The position numbers and the translations under genes are program-made. From positions 3,413,039 through 3,477,038 of the forward strand of contig NZ_ARWB01000001.1 in NCBI RefSeq assembly GCF_000384475.1: a stretch of 64,000 bases of DNA, given 5' to 3'. The notes beneath the pieces were generated by a model, which saw nothing but the letters and a program-made list of their open reading frames with translations, made no database searches and was not told the DNA's origin. The stretch comes from Methylopila sp. M107 (lineage in GTDB: Bacteria > Pseudomonadota > Alphaproteobacteria > Rhizobiales > Methylopilaceae). This document shows positions 43,180 to 51,943 of the stretch, one piece after another (the first letter of the stretch is position 1; every line of letters begins with the position of its first letter).

Positions 43180-44454
43180 ATGACCACGTCGGACGCCACG
43201 GGCGCGCGCGCGTTCGGTCTCAGCCGCTGGTCGGGCGTGACGCTCGCGGCGCTCGGCCTCGCGGTCGCGCTCGCCGGCGCGCTCGCCTATCGCGCGCTGA
43301 CCGAGGCGGGCGGCTCGAACAGCTACGCGCTGCTCGCCGACGCCTTCCTGCACGGCCGCTTCGACAGCCCGACCTGCTTCGACATCGACTGCGCCCGCTA
43401 CATGCAGCGCATCTTCGTGATCTTCCCGCCGGTTCCGGCGCTATTCGCCATGCCGCTGGTGGCGCTGTTCGGGCCGGACACGTCTGGCTTCCTGATCGTC
43501 TCGGGCCTCCTGCTCGCCGGCGTCGCCTGGACCTGGAGCGCCATCGGCGAACGGCTCGGGCTTATGCGGGAGGCGCGCATCTGGACGACGGCGGCCTTCG
43601 TGTTCGGCACGCCGGCGTTCTACGTGACTCTGCGCGGCGACGACGTCTGGTTCTTCGCGCAGATCGTCGGGCTCCTGCTCGTCAGCCTCGCGGTTCTCGC
43701 ATCGCTCGACCGGCGTCTCTGGCTCGCGGGCGCGCTGATCGGGCTCGCCTTCCTGTCCCGCCAGATGACGCTGCTGCTCGCGCCCTTCCTGTTCGCCCTG
43801 TCGCGTCCGCAAGGGAGCCGCCTGATCGCCTTCGACCGCGCCACGATCCTCGACGCGCTGAAGATCGGCCTGCCGCTCGCGGCGGCGCTCGGCGTCTACT
43901 TCGCCTACAACTGGGCGCGGTTCGGCTCGCCGCTCGACACCGGCTACGGCTACATCGCGGCCTATCCGGACGAGGCGCGGCGCACCTTCATCACCTTCCG
44001 GATGGAGGACATCGGGCTGTTCTCGAAGGACTACCTGCTGTTCAACGCGCTGCACCTGTTCGTGCAGGGGTTCCACGCCGAGTTCGGCGGGCGCTACATG
44101 ACCGAACTCGTGCGGATGGACCCGATGGGCACCTCGCTGTTCGCCGCCAGCCCGTTCCTGCTGTTCGCCTTCTACGCCCGCCGCGACGCGCGGCTGCTGG
44201 CGGGCGCGCTCGTGATCGCGGCGATCGCCGGGGTGACGCTGTTCTACCATTCGAACGGCTTCGCCCAGCACAACGTCCAGCGCTACGCGCTCGACTGGCT
44301 GCCGGCCCTCTACCTGCTGCTGCTCCCGGCGCTCGCCGGGGCGTCGGACCGGGTCGACGAGCGGCTGAAGATGTTCAAGCTGCTCGCGGTCTACGCGTTC
44401 GCGCTGAACGTCGTCGCGTTCGGGATCGCGGGTGTCACGAAGGGCGCGATCTGA
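43180..44454 (+). CDS. Multi-pass membrane protein, GT-C glycosyltransferase-like
   Basis: A 424-residue protein with about 10-11 transmembrane helices. The first periplasmic loop after helix 1 contains acidic residues in FDSPTCFDIDCARYMQR, as polyprenyl-phosphate-sugar-dependent GT-C enzymes do. Other segments (FLSRQMTLLLAPFLFAL, WARFGSPLDTGYGY, FYHSNGFAQHNVQRYALDWLPAL) resemble bacterial mannosyl/arabinosyl-type transferases. It is convergent with a GtrA protein and a UbiA-type prenyltransferase, an often seen grouping for lipid-linked sugar transfer. Exact sugar unknown. ATG 43180 chosen as nearest to the first helix. Confidence 0.75.
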   Translation: MTTSDATGARAFGLSRWSGVTLAALGLAVALAGALAYRALTEAGGSNSYALLADAFLHGRFDSPTCFDIDCARYMQRIFVIFPPVPALFAMPLVALFGPDTSGFLIVSGLLLAGVAWTWSAIGERLGLMREARIWTTAAFVFGTPAFYVTLRGDDVWFFAQIVGLLLVSLAVLASLDRRLWLAGALIGLAFLSRQMTLLLAPFLFALSRPQGSRLIAFDRATILDALKIGLPLAAALGVYFAYNWARFGSPLDTGYGYIAAYPDEARRTFITFRMEDIGLFSKDYLLFNALHLFVQGFHAEFGGRYMTELVRMDPMGTSLFAASPFLLFAFYARRDARLLAGALVIAAIAGVTLFYHSNGFAQHNVQRYALDWLPALYLLLLPALAGASDRVDERLKMFKLLAVYAFALNVVAFGIAGVTKGAI

Positions 44455-44463
44455 CGGGGCGCG

Positions 44464-44919
44464 TCAGACGTCGCGGAACGTCAGCAGCCGATGCCCGACA
44501 TAGCTGGTCGCTGCGCCGATGCCGATCGCGGCCGCGTGGGCGATCGGCTCGACCCAGAGCGTCCAGCCGATCGCGGGCGCGAGCCAGTGGGCGAAGAAGA
44601 TCGCGAGCAGCCAAACCTCCGCCGCGCCCACGAGATTGACCAGGATGAACTTCCAGAGCTGGTCGCGCGCGTCGCCCTCATGCGCTTCGAAGACGAAGAA
44701 GCGGTAGAGGAAGAAGCCGACCACCATGCCGATCCCGTAGGCGCAGATGACGGACGCGCCGAACGGCATGACCTCGTTGAGCGGAAACCGCGCGCCCCAG
44801 TTGACCAGGGCCGCGAAGCCGCCCGCCATCAGGAACCGGCCGATCCGTTTCAGCTCCGCGGGCGTCATGCGGTTTCGCAGGGCCGGCGGCATGAGCGCGA
44901 AGGCGTCGTCGAAGGACAT
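44464..44919 (-). CDS. GtrA family membrane protein
   Basis: A 151-residue four-helix protein. RFLMAGGFAALVNWGARF opens helix 1 and the C-terminal VGHRLLTF is the GtrA signature, with FFLYRFFVFE between helices 2 and 3. GtrA proteins are proposed to flip polyprenyl-phosphate sugars across the inner membrane. It lies 7 bases after the UbiA-type gene on the same strand and faces the GT-C-like gene, so it fits as the flippase step. Confidence 0.87.
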   Translation of the reverse strand: MSFDDAFALMPPALRNRMTPAELKRIGRFLMAGGFAALVNWGARFPLNEVMPFGASVICAYGIGMVVGFFLYRFFVFEAHEGDARDQLWKFILVNLVGAAEVWLLAIFFAHWLAPAIGWTLWVEPIAHAAAIGIGAATSYVGHRLLTFRDV

Positions 44920-44926
44920 CGGTCGG

Positions 44927-46066
44927 TCACCAGGGAAGCAGGCGGGCCGGGAACACCGCCGCGACGAACGCGACCGCCATCGCCGCGCCGAGGAACAGGC
45001 TCGCTTTGTCCTTGACGGCGAACACCACCGGATCGTCGTTCAGCTGGCCGCGGCCCGAATAGATCCAGATGCGGCCGACGAACACGAACAGCGCGCACGG
45101 GAACGCCCAGAGCATCGCGGGCGTCGTGTAGTAGCCGGCGCGGAACGCCTCCTCGATCAGGTAGAGCACCATGACGAGGACCGCCGACACGCCGCTTGCG
45201 ACCCCGATCGCGATCAAAGCCGGGCCGTCGGACGCGATGTAGCCTCTTCCCTCTGCGCGATCGCGCCCGCTCTCCACCACGCGCAGGATCTCCGTGTGGC
45301 GCTTCGCGAGCGAGAGCGAGGCGAACAGGAACATCGAGAAGACGAGGAGCCAGGGCGACGCCGGGACCGCCGCGATCGTGATGCCGATGACGAGGCGCAT
45401 CGTGAACAGCGCCGCGAGCGCGAAGGCGTCCAGCACCATGATGCGCTTCACGCGCAGCGAATAGGCGAGGGTGAGGCCGAGATACGCCAGGAAGGCGGCG
45501 AACACGGCGGAGCCGAGCGCGAGCGCCCCTGTCAGCGCGACCAGAATGCCCAAAGGCGCGGCGACGAGGCCCGACGCGACCGACAGCCGTCCGCTCGCGA
45601 ACGGGCGGCGGCGCTTGGTCCAGTGGCGGCGGTCGTCCTCGAGGTCCCAGAGGTCGTTCAGCACATAGGTCGAGGAGGCGAGGATCCCGAGCAGCAGCGC
45701 GCCTGCGAGCACGGTGAGCCAGCCGTCCGGATCGAAGGCGCGTCCGCCGAGCACCAGCGGCACCGCGACCAGGACGTTCTTGGCCCACTGGTGCAGCCGG
45801 GCGGCCCGGAGGACGTCGCGCCAGCCGGCGGGGCCGGCGGCGGCGGCGGCGTCCGGAGGCGTTATGGAGGCCGCCGGCGCGCGTTCGTCGAGGCGCCGGC
45901 CGAGATGGGCCGAACCCCTGACGGCCCAGCTCGCGAGCCGATGCGCCTCGCATGGAAAGCGCCGCACGAACGCCAGCGCCTGCTCGGCTGTCGCGATCGG
46001 CCGGCTCGGGGCGGCGGCGGGCTCGGCGGCGTCCGCAATCGGAAATTGATCGGTCGCTGAGGTCAC
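44927..46066 (-). CDS. UbiA family prenyltransferase
   Basis: A 379-residue protein with an 80-residue soluble N-terminus and nine or so helices. The aspartate-rich substrate motif is in STYVLNDLWDLEDDRRHWTKRRRP (first half conserved as NDLWDLEDD) and the second motif region around AKRHTEIL. The sequence after LHQWAKN is that of the decaprenyl-phosphate phosphoribosyltransferase-like branch. Many relatives carry an N-terminal HAD phosphatase; here only a short segment with FVRRFPCEAHRLASWAVRG remains. GTG start at 46066. Probably makes a lipid-linked pentose used by the neighbouring GT-C enzyme (inference). Confidence 0.85.
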   Translation of the reverse strand: MTSATDQFPIADAAEPAAAPSRPIATAEQALAFVRRFPCEAHRLASWAVRGSAHLGRRLDERAPAASITPPDAAAAAGPAGWRDVLRAARLHQWAKNVLVAVPLVLGGRAFDPDGWLTVLAGALLLGILASSTYVLNDLWDLEDDRRHWTKRRRPFASGRLSVASGLVAAPLGILVALTGALALGSAVFAAFLAYLGLTLAYSLRVKRIMVLDAFALAALFTMRLVIGITIAAVPASPWLLVFSMFLFASLSLAKRHTEILRVVESGRDRAEGRGYIASDGPALIAIGVASGVSAVLVMVLYLIEEAFRAGYYTTPAMLWAFPCALFVFVGRIWIYSGRGQLNDDPVVFAVKDKASLFLGAAMAVAFVAAVFPARLLPW

Positions 46067-46268
46067 ACGTCTCTCCGGAAACCGACGTGGAGCGGCGTCG
46101 TTTCGCCGCTGGATTGATTTCGCTCAGATCGCTGTCATACAGCGTCGCGGTTAAGAAGCGTCCTATGTTGGCCACGATCTGAAGACTGTCTGCGCGCGGC
46201 GCGCGGCTCAATTTCGCCTCGCTGCCCTTCACGCGTTCCTCGCCTGAACAAACCTCTCAAATGGCTTG

Positions 46269-48974
46269 ATGTCCCAGCAGACCAGAAGCGCCGAAGAGCG
46301 CAAGGCGGAAACGGCCGGCGACGCTCCTGAGGACGGACAGGGGCCGTCGCCGCTGCATTTCCCGCGGCTGCGCGCCTGGGCCGCGACGGTGCCGTGGCGG
46401 ACCGTGGGCGCGTTCGCGTCGCTCGTGCTGTTCGGCGTCGTGCTGTTCGTCCTGCACAACCTTCTCGAGGAGGTGGAGCTCGCCGACGTCAAGACGGCGA
46501 TCTCGGGAACGCCCTGGAGGACGCTCGGGATCGCGCTCGCCGCGACCGCCGCGAGCTACGTGGCGCTGACGGGCTACGACTGGTTCGGCATCATCCATAT
46601 CAAGCGGCGGGAGGTCGGCTACCCGGTCGCGGCGCTCGCTTCGTTCACGGGTTATGCGCTGAGCTACACGATCGGCTTCCAGCTGCTGGTCGCGGGCGCG
46701 GTGCGCTACCGGATCTACGCCGGCGCGGGCCTCGGCGCGGCCGAGGTCGCGGCCATCACGGCGATCTCGGCGGTGACGCTGTGGCTCGGCATCTTCTTCA
46801 CGCTCGGCCTCGGCCTCGTCACCGAGGCGCCCGACGTGTCCCGTCTCGACGGCCTGAGCCCCACGGTCAACATGGCGATCGGCGTCGCGATCCTGGCGGC
46901 CATCGCGGCCTATGTGGTCTGGGTCGGCAGACGCGAGCGCGCCGTGACGGTCGAGGGCTACCGGCTCGCTCTGCCGGGCGCCAAGTCGACCGGGGCGCAG
47001 ATCCTGATCGGTCTCGTCGACCTGCTCGGCGCCTCCTTCGCGCTCTGGGTGCTGCTCCCGCAGGACGCCGTCATCGCCTTCCCGACCTTCGCGGCGCTGT
47101 TCGTCGTCGCCATGACGCTCGGCATGCTGAGCCACGCGCCGGGCGGGGCGGGGGTGATCGAGGCGACGGTGCTGCTCGCGCTGCCGAACCTGCCAGCGGA
47201 CAGCGTGCTGGCCAGCCTGCTGCTCTGGCGCGTGGTCTACTACCTGATCCCGTTCACTCTGGCGCTCGCGCTGCTCGGCGGATCGGAACTCGCGCGCCGC
47301 AAGGGGTATCTCGCGCGCGCCGGCACGCTGCTCGCGGCCGTCATGCGGCCTGTCGCGCCGATCGTGCTCGCGGCGGCCGTGTTCCTCGGCGGCATCGTGC
47401 TGCTGATTTCCGGCGCTCTCCCGGCCGAAACCGACCGGCTGCACGTGCTGCGTCGCATCGTGCCGCTGCCCTTCGTCGAAGCCTCGCATCTGCTCGCGAG
47501 CGTGGTCGGCGTCGTGCTTCTCGTCGTCGCGCGCGGCCTGCTGCGGCGGCTCGACAGCGCCTACCGCGTCGCCCAGATCCTGCTGCTTGCGGGCCTCGTC
47601 TTCTCGCTCGCCAAGGGCGTCGACGTCGAGGAGGCGACGGTGCTCGCCGTCGTGCTCGCGCTGCTCACCATCAACCGCCGCGCCTTCTATCGCCGGGCCT
47701 CGCTCTGGGACCAGGACCTCGCGCCGGCATGGCTCGCCGCCGTCGCGATCGTGCTCGGCGGCTCGATCTGGCTCGGCTTCTTCGCCTATCGCAACGTCGG
47801 CTATTCGAGCGAGCTGTGGTGGGATTTCGCCTATCGCGGCGACGCGCCGCGCTTCCTGCGCGCGAGCCTCGCGGCCGGCGTCGCCGCGCTCGCCATCGGC
47901 CTCCATGCGCTGCTCCACCGGCACGGAAAGCCGCGGCCGAACCTGCCGGAGCCGGCCGCGCGGCTTGCGGCCATCGTCGCGACCTCGCCGCGGGCGGACG
48001 CCAATCTCGCCTTTCTCGGCGACAAGCGCTTCCTGTTCTCGGAAGCCGGCGACGCCTTCATCATGTATCAGGTGCAGGGCCGCAGCTGGGTCGCGATGGG
48101 CGATCCGGTGGGCCCGCCCGAGCGCACCTCCGAACTGCTCTGGTCGTTCCGCGAACTCGCGGACCAGCATGGCGGCTGGCCGGTCTTCTACCAGGCGAGC
48201 GTCCAGCGGCTTCCGACCTATCTCGACCTCGGCCTGACCCTTCTGAAGCTCGGCGAGGAGGCGCGCGTCGATCTTTCGCTGTTCACGCTGGAAGGCAAGG
48301 CCGGCTACGAGTGGCGCTACATCGACCGCAAGGCGACCAAGGAGGGGCTCGAGATCACCGTCGTTCCGGCGCCCGACGCAGTCTCGCTCTATCCAGAGCT
48401 TAAGGCGGTCTCGGACAGCTGGATGACGACCCGGAAAAGCGGCGAGAAGGGTTTTTCGCTCGGCTTCTGGTCCGAACCCTATCTGCGCCACTTCGACATC
48501 GCGGTCGTCCGCCATCAGGGCAGGGTCGTCGGCTTCGCCAATATGTGGGGAAGCGCTGACCGCGAGGAATCCACCGTCGACATCATGCGCTACGCGCCAG
48601 ACGCGCCGAAGGGCGTGATGGACGCGCTGTTCGTGCGCCTGATGCTGCGCGCCAAGGCGGACGGCTATCGCTGGTTCAATCTCGGCATGGCGCCGCTGTC
48701 CGGCCTGACCGAGCATCCACTCGGTCCGACCTGGAACAGGGTCGGGGCCTTCCTGTTCCGCTACGGCGACAATTTCTACAATTTCGAAGGGCTGCGGACA
48801 TACAAGTCGAAGTTCAATCCGATGTGGGAGCCCCGCTACCTCGCCTGTCCGGGCGGCTGGGTGCTGCCGCAGATCCTGATCGACATCACCGCGCTGATCG
48901 CCGACGCGCCGAAGCGCCACGTGCCGGTGCCGACCGACACGCCGCCGCTGGTTCCCGAGGAGTCCGTGGCGTGA
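46269..48974 (+). CDS. lpiA: Lysyl-phosphatidylglycerol synthase/flippase
   Basis: A 901-residue MprF-type protein. The N-terminal half has about 14 helices including the flippase domain (FTGYALSYTIGFQLLVAGAVRYRIY); the cytoplasmic C-terminal domain (DUF2156, about residues 560-890) transfers lysine from lysyl-tRNA to phosphatidylglycerol and includes FLGDKRFLFSEAG, WVAMGDPVG, GFSLGFW, VDIMRYAPDAPKGVMDALF and FNLGMAPLSG. In rhizobia this gene (lpiA) is acid-induced and is followed by acvB, as here. ATG 46269 or TTG 46266 are possible; the ATG was taken. Stop overlaps acvB start (GTGA). Confidence 0.93.
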   Translation: MSQQTRSAEERKAETAGDAPEDGQGPSPLHFPRLRAWAATVPWRTVGAFASLVLFGVVLFVLHNLLEEVELADVKTAISGTPWRTLGIALAATAASYVALTGYDWFGIIHIKRREVGYPVAALASFTGYALSYTIGFQLLVAGAVRYRIYAGAGLGAAEVAAITAISAVTLWLGIFFTLGLGLVTEAPDVSRLDGLSPTVNMAIGVAILAAIAAYVVWVGRRERAVTVEGYRLALPGAKSTGAQILIGLVDLLGASFALWVLLPQDAVIAFPTFAALFVVAMTLGMLSHAPGGAGVIEATVLLALPNLPADSVLASLLLWRVVYYLIPFTLALALLGGSELARRKGYLARAGTLLAAVMRPVAPIVLAAAVFLGGIVLLISGALPAETDRLHVLRRIVPLPFVEASHLLASVVGVVLLVVARGLLRRLDSAYRVAQILLLAGLVFSLAKGVDVEEATVLAVVLALLTINRRAFYRRASLWDQDLAPAWLAAVAIVLGGSIWLGFFAYRNVGYSSELWWDFAYRGDAPRFLRASLAAGVAALAIGLHALLHRHGKPRPNLPEPAARLAAIVATSPRADANLAFLGDKRFLFSEAGDAFIMYQVQGRSWVAMGDPVGPPERTSELLWSFRELADQHGGWPVFYQASVQRLPTYLDLGLTLLKLGEEARVDLSLFTLEGKAGYEWRYIDRKATKEGLEITVVPAPDAVSLYPELKAVSDSWMTTRKSGEKGFSLGFWSEPYLRHFDIAVVRHQGRVVGFANMWGSADREESTVDIMRYAPDAPKGVMDALFVRLMLRAKADGYRWFNLGMAPLSGLTEHPLGPTWNRVGAFLFRYGDNFYNFEGLRTYKSKFNPMWEPRYLACPGGWVLPQILIDITALIADAPKRHVPVPTDTPPLVPEESVA

Positions 48975-50353
48975 GGCGCGGCTCGCTGGCGCTTCTGGCG
49001 CTCGTCATGCTGGCGGTCCCGGCGGCGGCGGACGATCTCCGCCGCACGACGGTCGGCAACGAAACCCTGTCGGGCGCGCCGGTCGTCGCGCCGGCCGGAG
49101 AGCCGTCGGCGATCGTCGTGCTGATCTCCGACCTCGACGGCTGGACGCCGGCCCGCGCGGCGGAGGCCGACGCCTACGCCAAGGCCGGCGCGATGGCGAT
49201 CGGGGTCGATCTGCCAAAATATCTCGAAGGCATCGCGCGCGAGAAGGACGGCTGCACCTACCTCGCCGGCGACATCGAGGAATATGGCCGTCTCGCCGGC
49301 AAGGAGATGGCCATGAAGGCCTATCGCCTGCCGGTGCTGGTCGGCGTCGGCAAGGGCGCGGACGTCGTCTATGGCATGCTCGCCCAGGCGCCCGCCAACA
49401 TGTTCGCCGGCGCCGTTTCGCTCGGCTTCTCCGGCCGCATCCCGACCACGAAGACGCTTTGCGACAGCCCGAAGACGCAGCGTCATGAGGGGCCGGATCT
49501 GGTGCTCGGCAACGACACGCCCCAGCAGCTGCAGGGAGAATGGCGCGTCCTGACCAAGGGGCCGGCGTCCGACTTCATCAAGGGTTACGTCAACGACCTG
49601 CCGACCGCCGACTATGTCGAGGAGGCGCCCGACGCCGACATGGCCGCGGAGGCGCAGGCCGCGGCGCTCGAGCTCGGCGGCGGCTCCTCCGACGCGGTCA
49701 AGAACCTGCCGCTGGTGCTCTACCCGCCGACCGGTCCGACCCCGAAGGGCCTCGCAGTGATCTACGCCGGCGACGGCGGATGGCGCGACCTCGACAAGTC
49801 GATCGCGGGCTACTTCCAGCAGGAGGGCTACGGCGTCGTCGGCGTCGACACGCTGCGCTATTTCTGGAACGAGAAATCCCCGAAGGAGATGGGCGACGAC
49901 CTGGAAGCCATCGTCGGGCGCTACGCCAAGGACTGGAAGACGAACCGAATCCTACTCGGCGGCTATTCGTTCGGCGCCGACGTCATCCCGTTCGCCTGGG
50001 GCAACGTGTCGAAGCAGGTGCGCGACCGGGTCAAGCTGATCGCGCTGCTCGGCCTGTCGAAGACCGCGGACTTCGAGGTCAGCGTCTCCGGCTGGCTCGG
50101 GGTCGGCTCGGGCGACCATGACGTGCTGAAGCCGGCTTCGCAGATGCCGATGGACAAGGTCCTGTGCATGTACGGCCAGGACGAGATCGCCGAGCCCGAC
50201 AACGACGTCGCCTGCGCGACCGACGCCATCGACCCGAAGGCGCGCGTCCAGCTGCCCGGCGGGCATCATTTCGACGGCAATTACGAAAAGCTCGCTGAAC
50301 GCATCGACGCCGAGTTCATGAAGCGGACCGGCGCGGCGAAGAAAGCTCCCTAG
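48971..50353 (+). CDS. acvB: AcvB/VirJ-like lysyl-phosphatidylglycerol hydrolase
   Basis: A 460-residue periplasmic protein with a signal peptide (MRRGSLALLALVMLAVPAAA, residues 1-20). The N-terminal VirJ-like part is followed by an alpha/beta-hydrolase domain with the serine nucleophile in GGYSFGADVIPF, acidic residue in YGQDE and histidine in LPGGHHFDG. In Agrobacterium AcvB hydrolyses the lysyl-phosphatidylglycerol made by LpiA. The two genes overlap (GTGA), which supports the assignment. Start is GTG at 48971. Confidence 0.92.
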   Translation: MRRGSLALLALVMLAVPAAADDLRRTTVGNETLSGAPVVAPAGEPSAIVVLISDLDGWTPARAAEADAYAKAGAMAIGVDLPKYLEGIAREKDGCTYLAGDIEEYGRLAGKEMAMKAYRLPVLVGVGKGADVVYGMLAQAPANMFAGAVSLGFSGRIPTTKTLCDSPKTQRHEGPDLVLGNDTPQQLQGEWRVLTKGPASDFIKGYVNDLPTADYVEEAPDADMAAEAQAAALELGGGSSDAVKNLPLVLYPPTGPTPKGLAVIYAGDGGWRDLDKSIAGYFQQEGYGVVGVDTLRYFWNEKSPKEMGDDLEAIVGRYAKDWKTNRILLGGYSFGADVIPFAWGNVSKQVRDRVKLIALLGLSKTADFEVSVSGWLGVGSGDHDVLKPASQMPMDKVLCMYGQDEIAEPDNDVACATDAIDPKARVQLPGGHHFDGNYEKLAERIDAEFMKRTGAAKKAP

Positions 50354-50640
50354 CGAGGTTTCTCGTCATACTCCGCGTCATGAACCGGCGCCTCGGCCTG
50401 CTCGCGGCCAAGCGATTCGCGGTAGGCGACGCAGCCGCGCAGGAATTTCGGCCATGGCGGGACCGCGAGCTGCGGATCGACGCGTTCCGGCAGCAGCCCC
50501 CAGAGCTGCGGATGATGCCAGCACAGGTCGTGCCCCGTGCTGTCGCGATGCTCCCGGATTCCGGCGCGAAGCCTGAGGACCTCGGCGATCAATTATTCGC
50601 GTGTCAGCGCCGCGAGATCGCTGTCAAAGCGCGCTTCCAT
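50350..50640 (-). pseudogene. Small conserved gene with in-frame TAA at codon 16
   Basis: From ATG 50640 (preceded by AAGGAG with 7-base spacing, a very good ribosome site) the frame reads 15 codons ending ALTRE, then TAA (50593-50595), then TTG ATC GCC and 80 codons to the stop at 50350, with DLCWHHPQLWGLLP and KFLRGCVAYRESL. Similar small proteins of unknown function in Hyphomicrobiales read TREELIAEV at this point, so TAA probably replaces a GAA codon. Either this is a recent nonsense mutation, or translation restarts at the TTG 50592. Function unknown. Confidence 0.62.
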
Positions 50641-50773
50641 GGCGCGGTCTCCTTCACAGTTTGTTTCACATGGCTTCACGGGCGTGGAACGAGAGTCCAC
50701 TCTGCGCGTTCCGAAGAGTTGGCCTCAAGATGCGGGCGAACCGCGCGCGGGGCCCGTCATGAGGAGACGCCGC

Positions 50774-51871
50774 ATGCCGACGCCCGACCCCATCGACCAC
50801 CGCATCGACCCCCATGCTCCCGCGACGATCGGCGAGCGCGTCACGCGTATTCTCGGCGTCGTGGCCCGCGATCCGGTCGCGCGCGCCGAGCTCGACATGG
50901 CGCGCGTGCTCGAAGAGCTCCGGTTGCTCGGCGCCCAGCCGATCGAGGACTGCACGCCGGAGGAGGCGCGCCGGCAGCCTTCGCCCGCCGACGCGGTTTC
51001 TTCGCTGATGGCGAAATATGGGATTCCGGAATCCGACGACGACGTCACGACGCGCGACGCGACCTATGACAGCGGCGGCGAGCGCCTCGGCCTGCGGATC
51101 TATCGTCCGGCCGCAGGAGCCGAGCCGCGCCCGATCGTGGTCTACTACCCGGGCGGAGGCTGGGTGCTTTCGAACCTCGACGACTACGACGCCAGCGCCC
51201 GCGCGATTGCGGGACGGGCCGGCGCGACGGTCGTCGCGGTCGAGACGCGCCGCGCCCCCGAGCACAAATTTCCGGCCGCCCATGACGACGCCGTCGCGGC
51301 CTACGCACACGTGCTGGAACACGCCGCGGACTTCGGCGGGTCCCCGGACCTTGTCGCGGTGGCGGGCGAGAGCGCGGGTGGCAACCTCGCGCTCAACGTC
51401 GCGATCGCGGCCCGCGACAGGGGCCTGACGCCGCCGACGCATCTTGCGCTGATCTACCCGATCGCGGGCGTCGACATGACGGCGCCGTCGTTCAAGATCA
51501 ACGAATTCGCACGCCCGGTGAACAAGGCCGTCATCGAGTGGATTTTTGGGCACGCGCTTATGAGCGCGGCCGAAAAGGACGATCCGCGGCTCGACCTCGT
51601 CGGCCGCGCCGACCTGTCCGGACTGCCCGCGACCACCCTGCTGACGGCCGAGATCGACCCGCTCCGCTCGGAAGGCCTGCAGCTCGGCGAACGCTTGAGG
51701 GAGGCGCGCGTCGTTGTGAACGGCGTCGATTTCGAAGGAGTCGCCCACGGCTTCTTCGGCATGGGCGATCTCGTGCGTCACGCCCGCACCGCGCAGGACA
51801 TCGTGGGCCGCGACCTGTCCGCCGCCTTCGCGGTCGACGGCCGCGGCATCCGGGTCGGACGGGCGCTGTAG
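50774..51871 (+). CDS. Alpha/beta hydrolase, HSL (lipase/esterase) family
   Basis: A 365-residue enzyme with an N-terminal helical cap (residues about 1-95). The nucleophile is in GESAGGN, the acid in LLTAEIDPLRSEG and the histidine in GVAHGFFGM, so the catalytic triad is complete. The oxyanion-hole motif HGGGW appears as YYPGGGW, with His replaced by Pro. GAGGAG lies 8 bases before ATG 50774; ATG 50759 is an alternative. No signal peptide. The substrate is unknown; short-chain esters are typical. Confidence 0.88.
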   Translation: MPTPDPIDHRIDPHAPATIGERVTRILGVVARDPVARAELDMARVLEELRLLGAQPIEDCTPEEARRQPSPADAVSSLMAKYGIPESDDDVTTRDATYDSGGERLGLRIYRPAAGAEPRPIVVYYPGGGWVLSNLDDYDASARAIAGRAGATVVAVETRRAPEHKFPAAHDDAVAAYAHVLEHAADFGGSPDLVAVAGESAGGNLALNVAIAARDRGLTPPTHLALIYPIAGVDMTAPSFKINEFARPVNKAVIEWIFGHALMSAAEKDDPRLDLVGRADLSGLPATTLLTAEIDPLRSEGLQLGERLREARVVVNGVDFEGVAHGFFGMGDLVRHARTAQDIVGRDLSAAFAVDGRGIRVGRAL

Positions 51872-51943
51872 CGCTCGGGGGCTGTTCTCGCGCCCCGGCT
51901 CAGTGGACCGGGCGACGGCGTCTCCCGCGTCGCCGTCCGGAAA

